Of a stretch of DNA of 64,000 nucleotides, positions 58,326-64,000 are shown one piece after another. Source of the stretch: Verrucomicrobiota bacterium JB022 (lineage in GTDB: Bacteria; Verrucomicrobiota; Verrucomicrobiia; Opitutales; Oceanipulchritudinaceae); contig JAUTCQ010000021.1 in the NCBI GenBank assembly GCA_030673845.1, positions 1-64,000 of the forward strand. The letters run 5' to 3'. How positions within the stretch are numbered: the stretch's first letter is position 1; each line of letters begins with the position of its first letter. The notes below the pieces were generated by a model. The model was given only the letters and a program-made list of their open reading frames with translations, did not search any database and was not told where the DNA came from. Made by a program: the position numbers and the translations under genes.

Positions 58326-60884
58326 ATGAAGTGGCTCATATTTTGCCTCGCGGCAGCGCCCTTGGCCGCCGAAACGCTCGTGCTCGAAGACTCCGCTTGC
58401 CGCCTCAGTTGGGAAGAGTCGTCCCAAGGGTGGCAACTGGTCGAAGTGGCCCTGAAGACTGCAGCGGGCGAAATCAACGCACCCGCCAGCAGTGGCGCCC
58501 AGTCGGTTATATTCTCCGCCGAGGAACCTTCGCAGGAGTCCAGACCATTTTATTTGTCAAAGAACGACAGGCCATTCCCAGAGCCCATCTACCGCTACAA
58601 CATCGCGAAATGGCAGCAGGCTACGACCCCGGTAGCGCTCAACGAAGCGGGTGAGCACTGGAGTTTCTGGCCAGCAACGGCCGATTTGATGCCGGATGGA
58701 AGCCTGCACACTCGGGCCACCTCTGATCAGGCGACCGTCACCACCCATTGGCAACTGGATCCTTCCTTCCCGGGCGACGTAGTGGTAACGCAGACGCTGA
58801 CCGCACGACGCAGCGGCTACTTCTCTCAAAGCACGCCCACGCTCTTTACCGCCAAGCCGGATCAACTGGCCTGGGCGACCGTGCCGGGCTATTTCCAAGG
58901 CGATACGGTCAACGAAAACCTGGTGGAATCGCTGGTTTACGGTCACGGCTTGCCTGCGCTGCCTGTTCTGGCGCGCGAAAGAGGCACGTCGTCACTGACG
59001 TCGATCCAAACAGTCAAGAACGGCCTCACCCTGGCCGTAACCGCAGCGCCGGGCACAGCGGCTGACCCTTGGCCGCAGGACCGAGCGCAGCGGGCCATCT
59101 GGAAGCTCGGTCTCTCGCACCGCAACCGGCAAGGCGCGCTGGCACCAACGCTTTATCACCCGGTATTGGGCGAGGAGGGTTCCTTTCTGAAGACTGGCGA
59201 GTCGGTCACTTTTACCTTCCGCTATAGCCTGAGCGATGGAGACTGGTACCGAGCCTTGCAACATGTGGCACGTGACATTTACCGCCTACCTGACTTTCTG
59301 GAGCTGAAACAACCGCAGACTTCCTTGAGCGAGCGCCTGATCGAACTACACGAATACGTGGTCGACGACGAAACATCGATGTGGCGGACCGAAGAGTTTG
59401 GAGGACTCAAAATCGGCGCGCAAGCCTACCTCGGCGGCGTCGTCCGCTCGGATCGCGATGCGATGAAAAACTCGGACTACGGAGCGATGTGGATGCTCGC
59501 CAATTTGACCCAAGATCCGCGCCTGACGGAAGACCGGCTGCCATTTGCGCGCAACTTCAAGCTCGCCCAGCAACAGATTGAGGGTGGATTTTTCCAAGGC
59601 GCTGCGCTTGGACAATATTTTCTTTCAAAGAGCCGACGCTTCACCGAAGAATGGGGGGACTATATCGAGCCGGTGGCGTTGACCTACTACATGCTACTCG
59701 ATCTCGGCAACATCCTGCTGATCACCCCAGGAGATGCCGAACTGAGGGACCGCGTCCGCCTGGCTGCGGACCGGCTGCTCGCCTGGCAACACGAAGACGG
59801 CCATTGGGAAGTTGCTTACGATCATGAAACCGAGCAGCCGCTCTTTACCGCTACGCCCGACTATCGACCCACTTTCTACGGCTTGCTGGTCGCCTACCGC
59901 CTGCTAGGCGATGAACGTTACCTGAAGGGGGCCGAACAGGGTGCGCAATGGTTGATCGAGCACGCAGTGGCTCATGGGCGCTTCCTCGGGGTATGCGGCG
60001 ACAACCGTTTCGCTCCGGATTTCGCCACCGCTCAAATCGCCCAAGGGCTGCTCGACCTCTACGAGCTGACCGCAAACGAGGATTACCTGCAGGCGGCCAT
60101 CCAGACGGCGCGATTTTACACGACGGCCATCTTCACCCACCCACGCGCGACGACGGTGACGAAGGAGGTGAAAGGCGAAGAGGTGCCGGACTGGGCGATC
60201 AATCAGACCGGGCTCAGCTTCGAGCATGGCGGCTCCATCGGCTCGGCCGCGACGGAGGGCCCGATCTTGCTGGCGAGCCACGCGGGGCTTTTCATCCGCA
60301 TGGCCGAAATAACGGGCGACACCTATCTGGTAGAGCTTGCCCGCGCCGCTACGCTCGCACGCGATGCTTTTGTAAACAAAGAGACGCAAGTTGCTTCCTA
60401 TTACTGGGTTGCCATGAATAGAGGCGCAGGCCCCTACCCTCACCACGGCTGGTGGCAGATCGGCTGGATCACGGATTACCTGATCTCCGAAGCTTCTTAC
60501 CGGACGCATGGCGCAGTTCGCTTTCCGCGCGGTTTCATGACGCCCAAGGTCGGCCCGCATGCGTGCTACGGCTTTGCCCCGGGCGAGATTTTCGGACAGC
60601 CTGCACAGTTGGCTTGGCTCGACCTCGATATAGGCAACGCGGCGGTCGATTACGTAGCGGCAGAGGCGCCAGACGGCTCATGCAGCTATGTGATTCTGCT
60701 GAACCAGTCCCCACAGGTGCAGGAGGTGAAGGCAGATTTACCCCAACAGCTCAAGACCAAGAAGGGGCTTGATTTGCAACATGTTACCATTCTCGATTCA
60801 ACGAACCCTCCGGAGCCTGCCGAGCGCAGCCTCCGCCTGCCTGCTTGGGGCGCGCGCATCGTAAGACTCGATTGGGAGCGCTAG
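58326..60884 (+). CDS. Secreted protein with probable (alpha/alpha)6-barrel domain, putative glycan-active enzyme
   Basis: An 852-residue protein with a signal peptide (MKWLIFCLAAAPLAAE). It has an N-terminal beta-rich region (about 20-310), a long helical middle (about 340-720) with the six-hairpin toroid look, including LLAWQHEDGHWEVAYDHETEQP and ALTYYMLLDLGNILL, and a C-terminal beta-rich tail. Aromatic and acidic clusters (HHGWWQIGW, FEHGGS) suggest a sugar-binding groove. I cannot assign a CAZy family. It lies 5 bp after the GH97 gene, so it is co-expressed with it and probably acts on the same glycan. Confidence 0.6.
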   Translation: MKWLIFCLAAAPLAAETLVLEDSACRLSWEESSQGWQLVEVALKTAAGEINAPASSGAQSVIFSAEEPSQESRPFYLSKNDRPFPEPIYRYNIAKWQQATTPVALNEAGEHWSFWPATADLMPDGSLHTRATSDQATVTTHWQLDPSFPGDVVVTQTLTARRSGYFSQSTPTLFTAKPDQLAWATVPGYFQGDTVNENLVESLVYGHGLPALPVLARERGTSSLTSIQTVKNGLTLAVTAAPGTAADPWPQDRAQRAIWKLGLSHRNRQGALAPTLYHPVLGEEGSFLKTGESVTFTFRYSLSDGDWYRALQHVARDIYRLPDFLELKQPQTSLSERLIELHEYVVDDETSMWRTEEFGGLKIGAQAYLGGVVRSDRDAMKNSDYGAMWMLANLTQDPRLTEDRLPFARNFKLAQQQIEGGFFQGAALGQYFLSKSRRFTEEWGDYIEPVALTYYMLLDLGNILLITPGDAELRDRVRLAADRLLAWQHEDGHWEVAYDHETEQPLFTATPDYRPTFYGLLVAYRLLGDERYLKGAEQGAQWLIEHAVAHGRFLGVCGDNRFAPDFATAQIAQGLLDLYELTANEDYLQAAIQTARFYTTAIFTHPRATTVTKEVKGEEVPDWAINQTGLSFEHGGSIGSAATEGPILLASHAGLFIRMAEITGDTYLVELARAATLARDAFVNKETQVASYYWVAMNRGAGPYPHHGWWQIGWITDYLISEASYRTHGAVRFPRGFMTPKVGPHACYGFAPGEIFGQPAQLAWLDLDIGNAAVDYVAAEAPDGSCSYVILLNQSPQVQEVKADLPQQLKTKKGLDLQHVTILDSTNPPEPAERSLRLPAWGARIVRLDWER

Positions 60885-60961
60885 GCCGCCGGACCGTCCG
60901 AACGCGGCGAAGTTGCCTCCTTCGCTTAAGAGATGAGATTCGCCACCTCATTACCCATGAA

Positions 60962-60993
60962 AATGACTTTGCCCCTGCGGTCCAAAAGTCATT
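60962..60993. promoter_or_regulatory. Inverted repeat upstream of sucC
   Basis: AATGACTTT (60962-60970) and AAAGTCATT (60985-60993) are perfect 9-bp inverted repeats with a 14-bp spacer, 57 bp before the sucC ATG. They may form a regulator site or a leader hairpin. Nothing else is recognised in the gap from 60885. Confidence 0.4.
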
Positions 60994-61050
60994 GTCTTCC
61001 CAGAACAGTCTGTTTAGCTGAGAATTCAGCTCAAAAGCACCCCTTTCCTC

Positions 61051-62250
<1,200 letters not shown>

Positions 62251-62284
62251 GCCACCACCTGCAAACTTCTACCTTTTCAACACC

Positions 62285-63163
62285 ATGTCTATTTTGGTTG
62301 GTAAAGACACCCGCGTGGTCGGCCAAGGCATCACCGGTAATTTCGGCAGCCTGCACGCCCGCAAGAACATCGAATACGGCACGAACTACGTCGCCGCGGT
62401 CACGCCTGGCAAGGGCGGCCAGAAGTTCGAAGACAAGCTCCCGATCTACGACACCGTAGCGCAAGCCGTGGAGAAGGAAGGCGCCAATACCAGCGTCATC
62501 TTTGTGCCCCCGCCTTTCGCGGCCGACTCGATCCTCGAAGCGATCGAAGCCGGGATCGAGCTCGTCATCTGCATCACCGAGGGTATCCCGGTGCGCGATA
62601 TGGCGATCGTGAAGGACGCCCTCAAGAAGGCGCCCAAGACCCGCCTGATCGGGCCCAACTGCCCCGGCATCATGACGCCCGGCCAGTGCAACATCGGCAT
62701 CATGCCCGGCTACATCGCGACCCCCGGCAAGGTGGGCGTCGTCAGCCGCTCCGGCACGCTGACCTATGAGGCCGTGTATCAACTCACGACCCGCGGCCAC
62801 GGCCAGAGCACCTGCATCGGCATCGGCGGTGACCCGATCAACGGCACCAGCCACCTCGACGCCGTCCGCATGTTCAACGAAGACCCGGACACCGACGCGA
62901 TCATCATGATCGGCGAAATCGGGGGCAGCGCCGAAGAAGAAGCCGCCGCCTACATCAAGCAATACGTGAAGAAGCCGGTCGCCGCCTTTATCGCTGGCAC
63001 GACCGCGCCTCCTGGCCGTCGCATGGGCCACGCCGGCGCCATCGTCAGCGGCAGCAGCGGCTCGGCCGAGACCAAGATCGCAGCGCTCAAGGATGCTGGC
63101 ATCGCCGTGGCGGCCACGCCCAGCGAAATCGCCGACACCCTGCTCAAGATCTACCACGGCTAA
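62285..63163 (+). CDS. sucD: Succinate--CoA ligase, alpha subunit
   Basis: A 292-residue alpha subunit that binds CoA and carries the phosphorylated histidine in [12 protein letters not shown] (about residue 247). The N-terminal CoA-binding Rossmann domain starts [45 protein letters not shown] and SRSGTLTYE are conserved. It is co-transcribed with sucC and ends at a strong terminator. Confidence 0.95.
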   Translation: MSILVGKDTRVVGQGITGNFGSLHARKNIEYGTNYVAAVTPGKGGQKFEDKLPIYDTVAQAVEKEGANTSVIFVPPPFAADSILEAIEAGIELVICITEGIPVRDMAIVKDALKKAPKTRLIGPNCPGIMTPGQCNIGIMPGYIATPGKVGVVSRSGTLTYEAVYQLTTRGHGQSTCIGIGGDPINGTSHLDAVRMFNEDPDTDAIIMIGEIGGSAEEEAAAYIKQYVKKPVAAFIAGTTAPPGRRMGHAGAIVSGSSGSAETKIAALKDAGIAVAATPSEIADTLLKIYHG

Positions 63164-63191
63164 GAGCGGGCGCTCCGCGTCCTCCTTTTCG

Positions 63192-63224
63192 CCCCGCTGC
63201 GCCTATGCGCTGCGGGGCTTTTTC
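63192..63224 (+). terminator. Rho-independent terminator after sucD
   Basis: GCCCCGCTGCGC pairs with GCGCTGCGGGGC (12 bp, one T-T mismatch, CTAT loop), followed by TTTTT, 28 bp past the sucD stop. Confidence 0.9.
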
Positions 63225-63310
63225 GTGTTGCGGCGCAGCGGCTTGCAAGCGGCCAACCGGCGCGTTTTTCGGTTGTCGTCGGTCGAATCACGCGTCCAAA
63301 TAGAGGGCTT

Positions 63311-64000
63311 ATGCAGTTCGCGAAATACCACGCTTTGGGCAACGATTATCTGGTGCTTCCGATGGAACAGGCGGAGGAAGCCACGCTCACGCCAGCCTTC
63401 GTCGAGCGCGTGTGCCACCGCAATTTCGGCTTGGGCTCCGATGGGATCCTGTATGGCCCCCTGCCCTCCGAGGTGGCCGATTTCGGACTGCGGATTTTCA
63501 ACCCCGATGGCAGCGAAGCCGAGAAAAGCGGCAACGGCCTGCGGATTTTTTGCCGCTTCCTGCTCGACATCAAGAGCGTGGAGGTGGGCCGCGAGTTCAG
63601 CATCGAGACCAAGGGCGGCGTGGTGCAGTGCCAGATCCGTGAAGACGGGTTGATCAAGGTCGAGATGGGCCAGGTGAGCTTCCACTCGTCGAAAATCCCC
63701 GTCGCGGGCAGCCCGCGCGAAGTGCTCGACGAGCCGATCACGCTTGGTGGCAAGGAATACCGCTACTACGCCGCAACCATCGGCAACCCCCACTGTGTGT
63801 TGCCGCGCGATGAAATTTCCGCCCGTGAGACGAAAGAGCTGGGCCCGATCCTCGAAAAGGACGCCCGCTTCCCCAACCGCACCAACGTGCAGTTCCTCAA
63901 GGTGATCGACCGCGAAAACATCCAGATCGAGATCTGGGAGCGCGGCGCGGGCTATACCCTCGCCTCGGGCAGCAGCTCCAGCGCGGCCGGTGCCGTCGCC
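63311..64000 (+). CDS. dapF: Diaminopimelate epimerase, partial at window edge, both catalytic Cys read as Ser
   Basis: The first 230 residues of a DapF homologue; the gene runs past the window end. MQFAKYHALGNDYLVLP, RNFGLGSDGILYG, FRIFNPDGSEAEKSGNG-like segment, TIGNPHCVL and ERGAGYTLASGS follow the family order. DapF interconverts LL- and meso-diaminopimelate for lysine and peptidoglycan by a two-cysteine mechanism. Here the first catalytic Cys (in CGNGxR) reads Ser73 (KSGNGLRIF) and the second (ACGSG) reads Ser219 (ASGSSS). A nearby Cys81 does not sit at the catalytic position. It is a diverged subfamily or has a different chemistry. Confidence 0.82.
   Translation, partial: MQFAKYHALGNDYLVLPMEQAEEATLTPAFVERVCHRNFGLGSDGILYGPLPSEVADFGLRIFNPDGSEAEKSGNGLRIFCRFLLDIKSVEVGREFSIETKGGVVQCQIREDGLIKVEMGQVSFHSSKIPVAGSPREVLDEPITLGGKEYRYYAATIGNPHCVLPRDEISARETKELGPILEKDARFPNRTNVQFLKVIDRENIQIEIWERGAGYTLASGSSSSAAGAVA

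Overview
The window looks like chromosomal DNA from a Gram-negative, GC-rich (roughly 60 percent by eye) member of the PVC group, most likely Verrucomicrobiota, class Opitutae. This is inferred from the gene mix, not from a marker gene. The mix includes lpxB, a large TonB-dependent receptor with a carboxypeptidase-regulatory domain, a RsbRST stressosome, menaquinone genes, glnS, and secreted glycan-degrading enzymes. No rRNA, tRNA, CRISPR array, prophage or replication origin was recognised. The only clear mobile element is an IS5-family insertion sequence at the left edge.

Layout. 1-1314 is the IS element, followed by an AT-richer gene-free stretch (1315-1991) leading into a TonB-dependent receptor. 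5354-12174 holds housekeeping and metabolic genes: a class V aminotransferase, topoisomerase III, a sulfotransferase, class II FBP aldolase and a HAD phosphatase. 12240-12760 is a ParDE-type toxin-antitoxin pair. 12807-17074 is menF-menD-menB on the minus strand, next to hisS and a HU/IHF gene. An unusual ClpX-like ATPase diverges from the HU gene. 20676-27603 holds a zinc-ribbon membrane protein, surE, a three-repeat secreted protein, an ATP-grasp-like protein, a 3-methyladenine glycosylase overlapping meaB, and a GPP34-like protein.

The most notable system is 27675-34549 on the minus strand. It is a tightly packed stressosome operon: rsbR, rsbS, rsbT, an RsbT-like ATPase fused to a PP2C phosphatase, then two hybrid histidine kinases and a CII-like HTH protein. 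No sigma factor or anti-sigma/antagonist pair is present. The simplest reading is a stressosome whose output is a phosphorelay. A lipid kinase and a metallophosphoesterase lie just upstream on the same strand.

36498-45061 carries a DUF892 ferritin-like protein, a bacterial release-factor-like protein (baeRF), a GcvR-like ACT protein, glnS, lpxB with a Gfo/Idh oxidoreductase, thrC and a hemerythrin. 45279-49439 is a cytochrome c biogenesis (ResB/CcsA) block preceded by two small envelope proteins. lexA at 49565 has a consensus promoter embedded in a large dyad and is followed 15 bp later by an orphan DNA methyltransferase. 53777-60884 is a glycan-use cluster: AraC regulator, GH2 beta-mannosidase, GH97 enzyme and an unidentified secreted toroid-fold protein. 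The window ends with sucCD and the 5' part of dapF.

Several familiar enzymes depart from their family rules. Both catalytic cysteines of DapF read as serine. HisRS lacks the usual motif 3 arginine and ends in a histidine-rich tail. The ClpX homologue lacks the zinc finger and appears to carry a second copy of the AAA+ small domain. The hemerythrin lacks one iron-ligand histidine. These substitutions are read directly from the translation; their meaning is inference.
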